This document shows, piece after piece, positions 1-7,962 of a stretch of DNA of 64,000 bases. This DNA is from Pseudomonas haemolytica (GTDB taxonomy: Bacteria > Pseudomonadota > Gammaproteobacteria > Pseudomonadales > Pseudomonadaceae), in the NCBI RefSeq assembly GCF_009659625.1, contig NZ_VOIW01000005.1, positions 1 to 64,000 of the forward strand, in the 5' to 3' direction. Positions within the stretch are counted from its first letter, which is position 1; each line of letters begins with the position of its first letter. Under the pieces are notes generated by a model. The model was not told the origin of the DNA and ran no database searches. It saw only the letters and a program-made list of their open reading frames with translations. Made by a program: the position numbers and the translations under genes.

Positions 1-240
1 ACCCACTGGGCAGCGGGCCACGGTGGAAAAATCCGCGTCGCTAAGGCTTACCGAACGCTGCGAATCCCCAACCCGCAACACCCGGTCCATGCCCAGCAAC
101 GACGGCATATCCGCCGCATGACTGACCGAGTCCAGCGCCTGCGAATACCAGGCGCCCATCTGCTGGCGGTACTCCACCAGGCTCTGATGAAAGCCATCCA
201 GCTCGTGTTCGATATGGGCAATTTGGGAGGTGTGCTTCAT
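1..240 (-). CDS. Unidentified protein, N-terminal 80 residues (runs off left edge)
   Basis: The minus strand is open from an ATG at 240 to the window edge (80 codons, no stop). The visible N-terminus starts MKHTSQIAHIEHELDGFHQS and looks soluble and largely helical. There is no signal peptide or membrane segment. I do not recognise the family. It lies downstream of the RND pump genes on the same strand, but a terminator-like hairpin separates them, so it is probably transcribed separately. The ribosome-binding site is weak (GTCCT rather than a clear GGAG). The reading frame itself is convincing; the function is unknown. Confidence 0.55.
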   Translation of the reverse strand, partial: MKHTSQIAHIEHELDGFHQSLVEYRQQMGAWYSQALDSVSHAADMPSLLGMDRVLRVGDSQRSVSLSDADFSTVARCPVG

Positions 241-288
241 CCGCGAGGACTTCCCACTGGGGAGGGCCACGCGACCAATGCGCTAACG

Positions 289-343
289 AAAAAAACCATC
301 TGCAATCCCTCGCACTGTTTGATCAGGCGAGGGACTTTGCAGA
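289..343 (-). terminator. Rho-independent terminator after the RND pump operon
   Basis: On the minus strand an imperfect stem (7 bp plus 8 bp with a two-base bulge; arms TCTGCAA/TCCCTCGC and partner) is followed directly by a run of seven T. It sits 26 bases past the stop codon of the RND transporter, in the right orientation to end that operon. Confidence 0.7.
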
Positions 344-368
344 GGTTTTCAGGGCAGGGGAGTAGAGC

Positions 369-3300
369 TTATCCGGCGGTTGCGTGGGACGTTTCAGCAA
401 CCTTGTCGCGCAGCACCAGGCTGCACAGCGCCGGCAGGAACAACAGCGTCAGCACCGTGCCCACCAATACTCCGCCGATCAGCACATAGGCCAGGGACGA
501 CCAGAATACCGACAACGTCAGCGGAATAAACGCCAGCGCTGCCGCCAATGCGGTAAGGATCACCGGGCGTGCACGCCGCACCGTGGCTTCGATGATCGCT
601 TCGCGAATCGGCATGCCGTGGTCCTGGTTCTGGCGAATCTGGTCGGTGAAGATCAGCGTGTTGCGCATCAGGATGCCGCCGATGCCGATCAAGCCCAGGA
701 TCGCGTTAAAACCGAACGGTTGGTTGAACAGCAGCAAGGTCGGCACCGCACCGATCAGGCCCAGTGGCGCGGTGGCGAAGACCATGAACATCACGCCAAA
801 GGAACGCACCTGGAACATGATCACCGTAAGGGTCAGCAGGATCATGATCGGGAACAACGCCGCCAGGGCCACGTTGGCTTTGGCACTTTCTTCCACCGGG
901 CCGCCGATGTCGATGTGGTAACCGGCCGGCAGCCTGGCGATCAGGGGGTGCAGGTCTTTGTACACGGCCATTTCCACATCGGGCGGTTGTACGCCGTCGA
1001 TGATGTCGGCGCGCACCTCCACAGTGGTTGCGCGGTTGCGGCGCTTGAGGATCGGTTCTTCCATCACCGCCTGGAAATGCCCGACCTGGGCCAGCGGCAC
1101 CGAAGTGCCGGTGCTGTTGGTCAGCGTCATGTTATCGAGGTTGGCAAGGTCTTCGCGCTGGCTGCCTTGGGCACGGGCTACCACGGAGACGGTGCGGTTG
1201 CCTTCGCGCACTTCGGTGATCGGGTTGCCGCTGAGCAGGGCGTTGAGTTGGGACTTGACCTCGTCGGGTGTGAAGCCGAGCAAGCGCAGGCGATCCTGGT
1301 CCAGCAGCAGGCGATATCCGCTGGCGCGCTCACCCCACTCAAGGAAGGTGTCCCGGGTCAGCCGATTGCCGGCAACCACTTGGCGCACTTGCTCGGCCAG
1401 CCCGCGCAGCACCTCCAGGTTCGGCCCGGACACACGGAACACCACGGGGAACGGCACTGGCGGGCCGAATACCAATTGCGTGACGCGCACCCGCGCCGCA
1501 GGGAATTCGCCGGCAGCGATGCGCTCGCGCATGCGCACTTTCAAGGCGTCGCGGGCGTGGGAGTCTGGAGTTTGCACGATCAACTTGGCGAACGCCGGGT
1601 CGGGCATTTCGGGGTTCAACGAGAGGAAGAACCGCGGTGCGCCGCCGCCTACATAGGTGTCGACCATACGTGTCTGCGGCTCCTGCAGCAGGGCTTTTTC
1701 CACCTGCGCCGCCACCGTTTCAGTGCTTTTGAATGCGCTGCCGGGCGGCATATACACTTCCAGAATCAGCTCCGAACGGTCGGAATCGGGGAAGAACTGT
1801 TTCTTCACCACCGTCATGCCCAGGCCGCACAGCACAAACGCGGCCACCACCAGCCCAGTTACCAGCCAGCGCCCGCGTACGCAGGCTTCTACCAGGCGAC
1901 GCAGTTTCTGGTAGTAGCGCCCGGCGTAAATTGCATCATGCCCGCCAGGCACAGGCTTGATCTGCGGCAGCAGCTTCACGCCCAGGTACGGGGTGAACAC
2001 CACCGCCACTAACCACGAAGAAATCAATGCAAAGCCAACGATCCAGAAGATATTCCCGGCGTACTCGCCCGCACCGGATCGCGCGAACCCCACGGGTAAA
2101 AAGCCGATGATGGTCACCAGCGTACCGGTCAGCATGGGCGCAGCCGTAGAGCTCCAGGCGTAGGTCGCCGCATGGATACGATCAAAGCCTTCTTCGAGTT
2201 TGACCACCATCATCTCGATGGCGATGATCGCGTCATCCACCAGCAAGCCCAGGGAAATGATCAGCGCGCCCAGGGTCACGCGGTCGAATTCTCGCCCCGT
2301 GACAAGCATGATCACGAACACGATCGACAGCGTCAGCGGCACCGCTGCCGCCACCACCACGCCCACGCGAAAGCCCAGGGCCAGCAGGCTGATTAGCATC
2401 ACCACGGCGAGGGCGACGAAGAATTTGAGCATGAACTCATTCACCGCCAGGCTGATGTTTTTCGCCTGGTCGGAGACCTTGACGAAGTTCACGCCCAAGG
2501 GCAGGTCGGCCCGGATGCTGGTTTCCTGCGCCTGCAGGCTTTTGTCCAGTTCCAGGCCGTTCCAGTGCTTCTCCATGATCACCCCGAGCATCAGCGCCGG
2601 GTCGCCCTGATGGCGAATGCGGTAGCTGGGCGGGTCTTCATAACCGCGGCTGACGCTGGCCACATCAGCGATGCGCAGCACGCGGCCATTGACTTGCAGG
2701 GGCACGTTTTCAATCAGCGCCAGGCTGTCGAACGCCCCGTCGATACGGATATACGCGCGAGCGCCGGCGGTCTCGACAAAGCCCGACGGCGCCACGGCGT
2801 TCTGCGCGGCGAGGGCGGCAAAAATCTGCTCAGGCTTGATGCCCAGGGTCGCCAGGCGTTCATAGGAAAACTCGACAAACACCCGCTGGGCTTGCTCGCC
2901 GAGAATATTGACCTTCTTCACCCCCGGCAAGTTGAGCAAACCCTGGCGCAGAGTCTCGGCCATTTGCACCTGCTGGCGATGAGGCAAGTGCTCGGCTTCC
3001 AGGGCGTACAACGCAAAGTAGACATCGGAATATTCATCGTTGAAAAACGGCCCTATTACACCCTTGGGCAGTTTCGCCGCTTCGTCGCTGAGCTTTTTGC
3101 GCGTCTGGTAGAACAGCGCCTGGACTTCGCCAGGGCGCGTGGACTCCTTGAAGGTTATGCGCATCGACACAAAGCCGGGTTGAGCGATGGTTTCGACGCG
3201 GTCGTAGTAGTCCAACTCCTGCAAGCGTTTTTCCAGGCGGTCGGCGACCTGTTCCTGCATTTCCTCGGCTGTGGCGCCGGGCCAGGCGGCGGCGATGGTC

Positions 3301-3443
3301 ATGACCTTGACGGTAAACAACGGGTCTTCGGCGCGCCCCAACTTGCCAAACGAGAACACCCCGGCGACGAGGATCGCAATGAGCAAGAACAGCGTGACCG
3401 CACGGTGTTTGACCGCCAGTTCAGAGAGGTTGATCCCGCGCAT
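369..3443 (-). CDS. RND efflux transporter, inner-membrane pump subunit
   Basis: AcrB/TriC-type resistance-nodulation-division pump of 1024 residues, the usual family length. It uses the proton gradient to drive substrates out through a tripartite complex. The N-terminal first transmembrane helix (VTLFLLIAILVAGVFSFGKL) leads into a periplasmic porter domain with the family pattern AAWPGATAEEMQEQVADRLE. The central transmembrane block contains GALIISLGLLVDDAIIAIE, where the paired Asp residues correspond to the proton-relay acids. A second periplasmic half and closing helices (GLIGIGGILMRNTLIFTDQI) follow. I chose the ATG at 3443, two bases past the adaptor's stop, because translation upstream of it overlaps the adaptor gene. 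No outer-membrane factor gene is adjacent, so it presumably uses one encoded elsewhere. Substrate unknown. Confidence 0.93.
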   Translation of the reverse strand: MRGINLSELAVKHRAVTLFLLIAILVAGVFSFGKLGRAEDPLFTVKVMTIAAAWPGATAEEMQEQVADRLEKRLQELDYYDRVETIAQPGFVSMRITFKESTRPGEVQALFYQTRKKLSDEAAKLPKGVIGPFFNDEYSDVYFALYALEAEHLPHRQQVQMAETLRQGLLNLPGVKKVNILGEQAQRVFVEFSYERLATLGIKPEQIFAALAAQNAVAPSGFVETAGARAYIRIDGAFDSLALIENVPLQVNGRVLRIADVASVSRGYEDPPSYRIRHQGDPALMLGVIMEKHWNGLELDKSLQAQETSIRADLPLGVNFVKVSDQAKNISLAVNEFMLKFFVALAVVMLISLLALGFRVGVVVAAAVPLTLSIVFVIMLVTGREFDRVTLGALIISLGLLVDDAIIAIEMMVVKLEEGFDRIHAATYAWSSTAAPMLTGTLVTIIGFLPVGFARSGAGEYAGNIFWIVGFALISSWLVAVVFTPYLGVKLLPQIKPVPGGHDAIYAGRYYQKLRRLVEACVRGRWLVTGLVVAAFVLCGLGMTVVKKQFFPDSDRSELILEVYMPPGSAFKSTETVAAQVEKALLQEPQTRMVDTYVGGGAPRFFLSLNPEMPDPAFAKLIVQTPDSHARDALKVRMRERIAAGEFPAARVRVTQLVFGPPVPFPVVFRVSGPNLEVLRGLAEQVRQVVAGNRLTRDTFLEWGERASGYRLLLDQDRLRLLGFTPDEVKSQLNALLSGNPITEVREGNRTVSVVARAQGSQREDLANLDNMTLTNSTGTSVPLAQVGHFQAVMEEPILKRRNRATTVEVRADIIDGVQPPDVEMAVYKDLHPLIARLPAGYHIDIGGPVEESAKANVALAALFPIMILLTLTVIMFQVRSFGVMFMVFATAPLGLIGAVPTLLLFNQPFGFNAILGLIGIGGILMRNTLIFTDQIRQNQDHGMPIREAIIEATVRRARPVILTALAAALAFIPLTLSVFWSSLAYVLIGGVLVGTVLTLLFLPALCSLVLRDKVAETSHATAG

Positions 3444-3445
3444 GC

Positions 3446-4552
3446 TCAGTGGTCCTGTTTGCGGTTGAGGGCGATTTCCTGGGCGGGTAGCAAGCGCACC
3501 GCGTCGCCGCTGTGCAGCAGGTGCGCGCCGAGGGCAACGATGGTTTGGCCCGGTGACACGCCACTGTCGAGCCACGCGTCTTCCTGGCCGAGGCGGGCGA
3601 CTTTTACCGGCGCGAAGGTGAGCCTGTTGTCATCGCCAATCAGCCACACGCCGGGGCCTTGGCCTGCGTCCTGCAGTGCGCCAATCGGCACGCGGGTTTG
3701 TCGGGCCTGGCCGTTACCTTGCAGGCGTACGGTGATGGTGGAGCCGAGGGCGAAACGCTCTACCGCACCGTGCAGCACATAGCGGGCGCGGTAGGTGCGG
3801 GTGGTCGGGTCGGCGCTGGCAGACAGCTCGCGCAGGGTTGCGGTCACGGCCTGGTCGGGGGCGCCGAAGGGGAAGGCCAGGGCTTTTTGCGAGGCTTGGT
3901 CGCGCTGGTTTTCCGGCAGGTTGACGATGGCTTCACGGGCACCGTCATGGGCCAGGCACGCAACGATTTGCCCTTCGGCCACCACTTGGCCGCGGTCTGC
4001 GCGCACGTCGGTAATGACGCCGTCGCCATCGGCCTTGAGTACCGAGTAGGTGCGGCGGTTTTCAATCTGGCTGGCATCGGATTGCGCGGCGGCCAGTTCC
4101 GCCTCCGCGACGCGCAGGTTGGTGGCCGACTGGTCGAAAATCTGCCGCGACACCGCGCCGGTACTGGCCAGGCGCTGGTAGCGGTTTTCATCATCGCGGC
4201 GTTGACGCAGCTGGGCCAGGGCGGCGTTGACGCGGTGCTTGGCCGAGCGCAGCGCCAATTCGAAGTCGCCGATATCCAGCACCAGCAAGGTGTCGCCACG
4301 GGCAACGCGCTGGCCGGGGTCGACCTTGCGTTCGATCACCTTGCCGCTGACTCGGAAGCCCAGGTCGCTTTCGGTGCGGGCGGCGACTACACCGGTATAG
4401 GCACTTTGCTGAGTGTTGGCGGCTTCGACAGTGGCCGCCAGCACGGGGCGCGGCAGGGGCGTTTGAGCGGCATTGTCGGCTTGGCTGTTGCAGCCACCGA
4501 GCACCGTCAACAGGGCCAGGGGCGTGAGAAGACGCAGAGGGAGAGGGTGCAT
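3446..4552 (-). CDS. RND efflux periplasmic adaptor (membrane fusion lipoprotein)
   Basis: HlyD/AcrA-type adaptor of 368 residues that would bridge the inner-membrane pump to an outer-membrane channel. The start ATG at 4552 is preceded by GGAG at good spacing and gives a clean lipoprotein signal ending in LGGC (lipobox). A longer reading frame to 4594 would bury this signal. Lipoyl-type half motifs (VIERKVDPGQRVARGDTLLVLD and GVITDVRADRGQVVAEG, read in part) flank a helical hairpin (NAALAQLRQRRDDENRYQRL). It is the first gene of a two-gene operon with the RND pump. Confidence 0.92.
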   Translation of the reverse strand: MHPLPLRLLTPLALLTVLGGCNSQADNAAQTPLPRPVLAATVEAANTQQSAYTGVVAARTESDLGFRVSGKVIERKVDPGQRVARGDTLLVLDIGDFELALRSAKHRVNAALAQLRQRRDDENRYQRLASTGAVSRQIFDQSATNLRVAEAELAAAQSDASQIENRRTYSVLKADGDGVITDVRADRGQVVAEGQIVACLAHDGAREAIVNLPENQRDQASQKALAFPFGAPDQAVTATLRELSASADPTTRTYRARYVLHGAVERFALGSTITVRLQGNGQARQTRVPIGALQDAGQGPGVWLIGDDNRLTFAPVKVARLGQEDAWLDSGVSPGQTIVALGAHLLHSGDAVRLLPAQEIALNRKQDH

Positions 4553-4910
4553 GGCGGGCTCCAGGGTGACCAGTGGGCAAAAAATTACGGTCATAATTTT
4601 TAACTTATATTATGGTTGAAATATAAATTAATCCAGCCCCGGATAATCCCCATGGCAAATGCCTCGGCACCTTCACGCAGCACATCCAGTGCGTGGGACC
4701 GCAGCGGATTGTGGTGATAGGCGTGACAATGGTGGCGGTTAGTGGAGGGCTGATGTTGCCCGGTTGACGTGCTTGGCCTTTGTCGCGTTCGCTCTGTTGC
4801 GGCAGCGGCAAGTTAAAGCATTGTCCTATGTATAGAACGATGCGGGCCAGTTTTGCCGGCTAGTGCCCAAGGGTGAGGCGATTTATTGTGTACTCACTTT
4901 GGAGGTACAC
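4553..4910. other. Intergenic region between the divergent RND and pirin genes
   Basis: About 360 bases containing an AT-rich patch at 4590-4640 that could hold promoters. A short minus-strand frame ending at 4600 (last residues ...EGAEAFAMGIIRGWINLYF) looks faintly protein-like but lacks a credible start. I do not call it a gene. Confidence 0.4.
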
Positions 4911-5777
4911 ATGAAAAAGCTGATTGGTCTCTACACCAGCCCCCGCGCCCACTGGGTCGGCGATGGCTTCCCGGTACGCACCTTGTTTTCCTACGACACC
5001 ATGGGCAAGCACATCAGCCCATTCCTGTTGCTGGACCACGCCGGGCCGGCCGAATTCACGCCCACCGAACAGCGTCGTGGCGTCGGTCAACACCCGCATC
5101 GCGGCTTTGAAACCGTGACCATCGTCTACGACGGCGAAGTCGAGCACCGCGATTCCACGGGTGCCGGTGGCAAAATCGGCCCCGGCGACGTGCAATGGAT
5201 GACCGCCGCCAAGGGCATTCTCCATGAGGAGTTCCACTCCCAAGACTTCGCCCGTCGCGGCGGAGCGCTGGAAATGGTGCAACTGTGGGTCAACCTGCCG
5301 GCCAAGGACAAAATGGCCGATGCCGGCTACCAGACCCTCGTGGATGGCGATATTCCGGTGCTGCCATTGGCCAACGACGCCGGTCACCTGCGCCTGATCG
5401 CCGGTGAGTTCGCCGGTACCCATGGCCCGGCCCATACCTTCACGCCGATTGACGTGTGGGACTTGCGCCTCAACGCCGGTAAGGCGGTCACGCTGGACCT
5501 GCACGCCGGGCGCAACACGGCCCTGGTGATCCTCAGCGGCACCGTGCTGGTCAATGGCGAGGAAGTCGCACGCCAAGGGCAGTTGGCGCTGTTCGAGCGT
5601 GACGGTGATCGGATCACCCTGGAGTCGAATGAGGACGCCAAGGTGTTGCTGCTCAGCGGCGAACCGATCGACGAGCCTATCGTCGGCCACGGTCCGTTCG
5701 TGATGAACACCGAGCAGGAGATCCACCAGGCGTTCGCCGACTTCCAGTCGGGCAAGTTCGGGCAGATGCACGCCTGA
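4911..5777 (+). CDS. Pirin family protein (quercetinase-like cupin)
   Basis: 288-residue bicupin of the pirin family. The N-terminal cupin carries HPHRGFETVT (first metal-binding histidines) and GPGDVQWMTAAKGILHEE (second histidine and glutamate ligands). The C-terminal half carries the pirin_C pattern (NTALVILSGTVLVNGEEV, then LLLSGEPIDEPIVGHGPFVM). Bacterial pirins have been linked to quercetin 2,3-dioxygenase activity and to regulation of central metabolism; the actual substrate is not predictable here. The start at 4911 follows a strong GGAGGT six bases upstream. An in-frame ATG at 4863 lacks that signal. It appears monocistronic. Confidence 0.93.
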   Translation: MKKLIGLYTSPRAHWVGDGFPVRTLFSYDTMGKHISPFLLLDHAGPAEFTPTEQRRGVGQHPHRGFETVTIVYDGEVEHRDSTGAGGKIGPGDVQWMTAAKGILHEEFHSQDFARRGGALEMVQLWVNLPAKDKMADAGYQTLVDGDIPVLPLANDAGHLRLIAGEFAGTHGPAHTFTPIDVWDLRLNAGKAVTLDLHAGRNTALVILSGTVLVNGEEVARQGQLALFERDGDRITLESNEDAKVLLLSGEPIDEPIVGHGPFVMNTEQEIHQAFADFQSGKFGQMHA

Positions 5778-5800
5778 ATACTGGGTAGGTTTATAACCTC

Positions 5801-5887
5801 TGTGGGAGGGGCTTGAACCCGATAGGGGCTGTCAGTTTGAGTTTTTCTGACTGACCCACCGCTATCGGGAGCAAGCCCCCTCCCACA
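5801..5887. repeat. REPIN (paired REP hairpin)
   Basis: Two inverted REP units: left arm TGTGGGAGGGGCTTG..CCCGATAG, right arm CTATCGGGAGCAAGCC..CTCCCACA, with a short divergent centre. It lies between the pirin and channel genes and belongs to the 'CCCGATAG' sub-type also seen at 41214. Confidence 0.85.
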
Positions 5888-5958
5888 TTTTGCTTTGTGC
5901 TATACCCGCGATCTTCATTTCATGCGATCTTCTCGGCATTCGCCCTGGAGTCGCCTGG

Positions 5959-7404
5959 ATGCCCTCATTTATCGCTGATCACCCGATGCTGTGCGCCGTC
6001 GCGTTGATCTTGATCGACATCGCCGTGTGGCGCCTGATCTCCGCCGACCTGGCCAACTGGAAACTCGCGGCGCGGCTGGTGATCTTCGCGGTGTTCAGTG
6101 CCGTGCTGTTCAACGACGGCATGAACCCCATGCAAGCGGCGCCTTATGCCGACGACACCACTCTGCACCTGGCTGCCACGGCGTTGCAGATCGGCTGGTG
6201 GCTGTTCGGCGCGCGCACCCTGACGGTGTTGCTCGGTGCGGTGATGATGCAGCGGGTCGGCCATACCGGGCGCCTGTTGCAGGACCTGATGGGCGCGGTG
6301 ATCTTCCTGATCGCGATTATCGCCGCCATGGCCTACGTGCTCGACCTGCCGGTCAAGGGCGTGCTGGCCACCTCCGGCGCGGTGGCGATCATCGTCGGCC
6401 TGGCCTTGCAGAGCACACTGAGCGACGTGTTTTCCGGGATCGTCCTCAATACCACCAAGCCTTACCAGATCGATGACTGGATCTCCATCGACGGCACCGA
6501 AGGCCGCGTCACCGATATCGATTGGCGCGCCACGCGCCTGCAAACCTCCCAGGGCAGCCTGGCGGTGATTCCCAACTCCCTGGCGGCCAAGGCCAAGATC
6601 ATCAACTTTTCGCGCCCGGCGGATATGTTCGGGCTGGCGGTCAGCCTGCAAGTCAGCCCCCATGCACGCCCGCAAACCGTGATCGACGCGCTGGAGCGTG
6701 CAATGCAGGGCTGCCGGCCATTGTTGGCCCAGCCGGCCCCGAGCGTGGCGTTCAAGGCGTCCACCAGTGGCGGCGCCGAATATGAGATCAGCGGGTTCGT
6801 GCCGGCCATGGGCCTCAAGCGCGAAACGCGCAACCTGCTTTACGACCTGGCTTACCGGCACTTACAGGCGGCGGGTGTGGGCCTGCTGTCCGCGACTGAA
6901 GGCAGCACGCCGCCAGCGCTTTCCGGAGCCCGGGCGTTGCTTGAACGCTCGCCGATCTTCTCCACCTTGCGCCAGGAAGAAAAAGACACCTTCAGCCACA
7001 ACATGAGCCTGCACACCTACCGCGCCGGCGAGATGATCCTGGCGGCGGGGGAGGTCAGCGATCATCTGTTCATCGTCGAGTCCGGCGTGGTCTCGGTGCT
7101 GTTGATCAAGGACGGGCACACGTTCGAGGCCGGGCGCATGGGGCCGGGGGAAGTGATCGGTGAGGCGGGGATCCTGTCCGACCAGGCCGCGCTGGCGGAC
7201 TTCTCGGCCAAGACCTTCTGCACGCTGTACCGCATCGAGAAGGAATACCTGAAGCCGTGCCTGGACGCGCGGCATGACATCGGCGAGGCAATGAAGGCGC
7301 TGCTGGATTTCCGTATGCATGCCGCCCAGACACTGACCCAGGACGCGCCGGTGGTACCGGTGAAGAAGGGCTTTTTGCAGTGGCTGAGGAACCGTGGCCT
7401 GTAG
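5959..7404 (+). CDS. MscS-type mechanosensitive channel with C-terminal cyclic-nucleotide-binding domain
   Basis: 481 residues. Four or so hydrophobic helices lead into the MscS pore signature (GVLATSGAVAIIVGLALQST then LSDVFSGIVLNTTKPYQIDDW), with glycine/alanine packing typical of TM3. The beta domain follows (RLQTSQGSLAVIPNSLAAKA). From about residue 340 a CNMP/Crp-like beta-roll appears (LIVESGVVSVLLIKDGHTFE, MGPGEVIGEAGILSDQ). This resembles the cyclic-nucleotide-gated branch of MscS channels, which are expected to couple ligand binding to gating. The start at 5959 follows CTGGAG. An ATG at 5890 overlaps the end of the REP DNA and adds an unlikely leader. Ligand unverified. Confidence 0.9.
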   Translation: MPSFIADHPMLCAVALILIDIAVWRLISADLANWKLAARLVIFAVFSAVLFNDGMNPMQAAPYADDTTLHLAATALQIGWWLFGARTLTVLLGAVMMQRVGHTGRLLQDLMGAVIFLIAIIAAMAYVLDLPVKGVLATSGAVAIIVGLALQSTLSDVFSGIVLNTTKPYQIDDWISIDGTEGRVTDIDWRATRLQTSQGSLAVIPNSLAAKAKIINFSRPADMFGLAVSLQVSPHARPQTVIDALERAMQGCRPLLAQPAPSVAFKASTSGGAEYEISGFVPAMGLKRETRNLLYDLAYRHLQAAGVGLLSATEGSTPPALSGARALLERSPIFSTLRQEEKDTFSHNMSLHTYRAGEMILAAGEVSDHLFIVESGVVSVLLIKDGHTFEAGRMGPGEVIGEAGILSDQAALADFSAKTFCTLYRIEKEYLKPCLDARHDIGEAMKALLDFRMHAAQTLTQDAPVVPVKKGFLQWLRNRGL

Positions 7405-7497
7405 ATTGGTCACCTGTTCTTCGCCCGGATTGGCTATTCCTCCAGAACGCTGCCGTGACTAACCTGCTCACCAATCCCACCGTTCTGGAGCACTACC

Positions 7498-7935
7498 ATG
7501 CAAACCCGTACCGATTTCTACACCGCCTCCCCGGACGCCATGAAAGCCATGCTCGCCCTGGAGGCGGCGGTCGGCAAACTCTCCATCGAACTGCCGCTGC
7601 TTGAGTTGGTGCGCCTGCGCGTCTCGCAGATCAACGGCTGCGCGTTCTGCCTCGACATGCATACCGCCGACGCACGCAAGGGCGGTGAGACCGAGCGGCG
7701 CCTGTACACCGTGTCGGCCTGGCGCGAAACGCCATACTTTACCCCGCGTGAACGCGCTGCCCTGGCCTGGGCCGAAAGCCTGACGCTGCTCAGCCAGACC
7801 CACGCCCCGGACGAAGATTTCAACGCGCTGGCCGAGCAATTCAGCCCACAGGAACAGGTCGACCTGAGCGTGGCCATCGCCACCATCAACAGCTGGAATC
7901 GCCTGGCGGTGGGCTTTCGCAAGATGCCTAAGTAA
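7498..7935 (+). CDS. AhpD-like / carboxymuconolactone decarboxylase family protein
   Basis: 145-residue all-helical protein with the alkylhydroperoxidase AhpD core motif CAFCLDMHTADARK. The CxxC pair plus the following histidine form the redox or proton-transfer site. The leading ELVRLRVSQING also fits the family. Proteins of this subgroup act in peroxide defence or as uncharacterised CMD-fold enzymes. The start at 7498 follows CTGGAG at eight bases. It stands alone between the channel and the oppositely oriented siderophore receptor. Confidence 0.9.
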   Translation: MQTRTDFYTASPDAMKAMLALEAAVGKLSIELPLLELVRLRVSQINGCAFCLDMHTADARKGGETERRLYTVSAWRETPYFTPRERAALAWAESLTLLSQTHAPDEDFNALAEQFSPQEQVDLSVAIATINSWNRLAVGFRKMPK

Positions 7936-7962
7936 ACCCTTATTCCGGTAGGGGCGGGTGAA

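Noticed and set aside
384..2012. Long plus-strand open frame of 542 codons opposite the RND pump gene
   Set aside because: It is rich in His/Gln/Arg with no domain and mirrors a clearly coding minus strand, a common artefact in GC-rich genomes.
4600..4811. Possible short minus-strand gene between the RND adaptor and pirin
   Set aside because: A protein-like C-terminus appears in one frame, but no start, ribosome-binding site or family match supports it.
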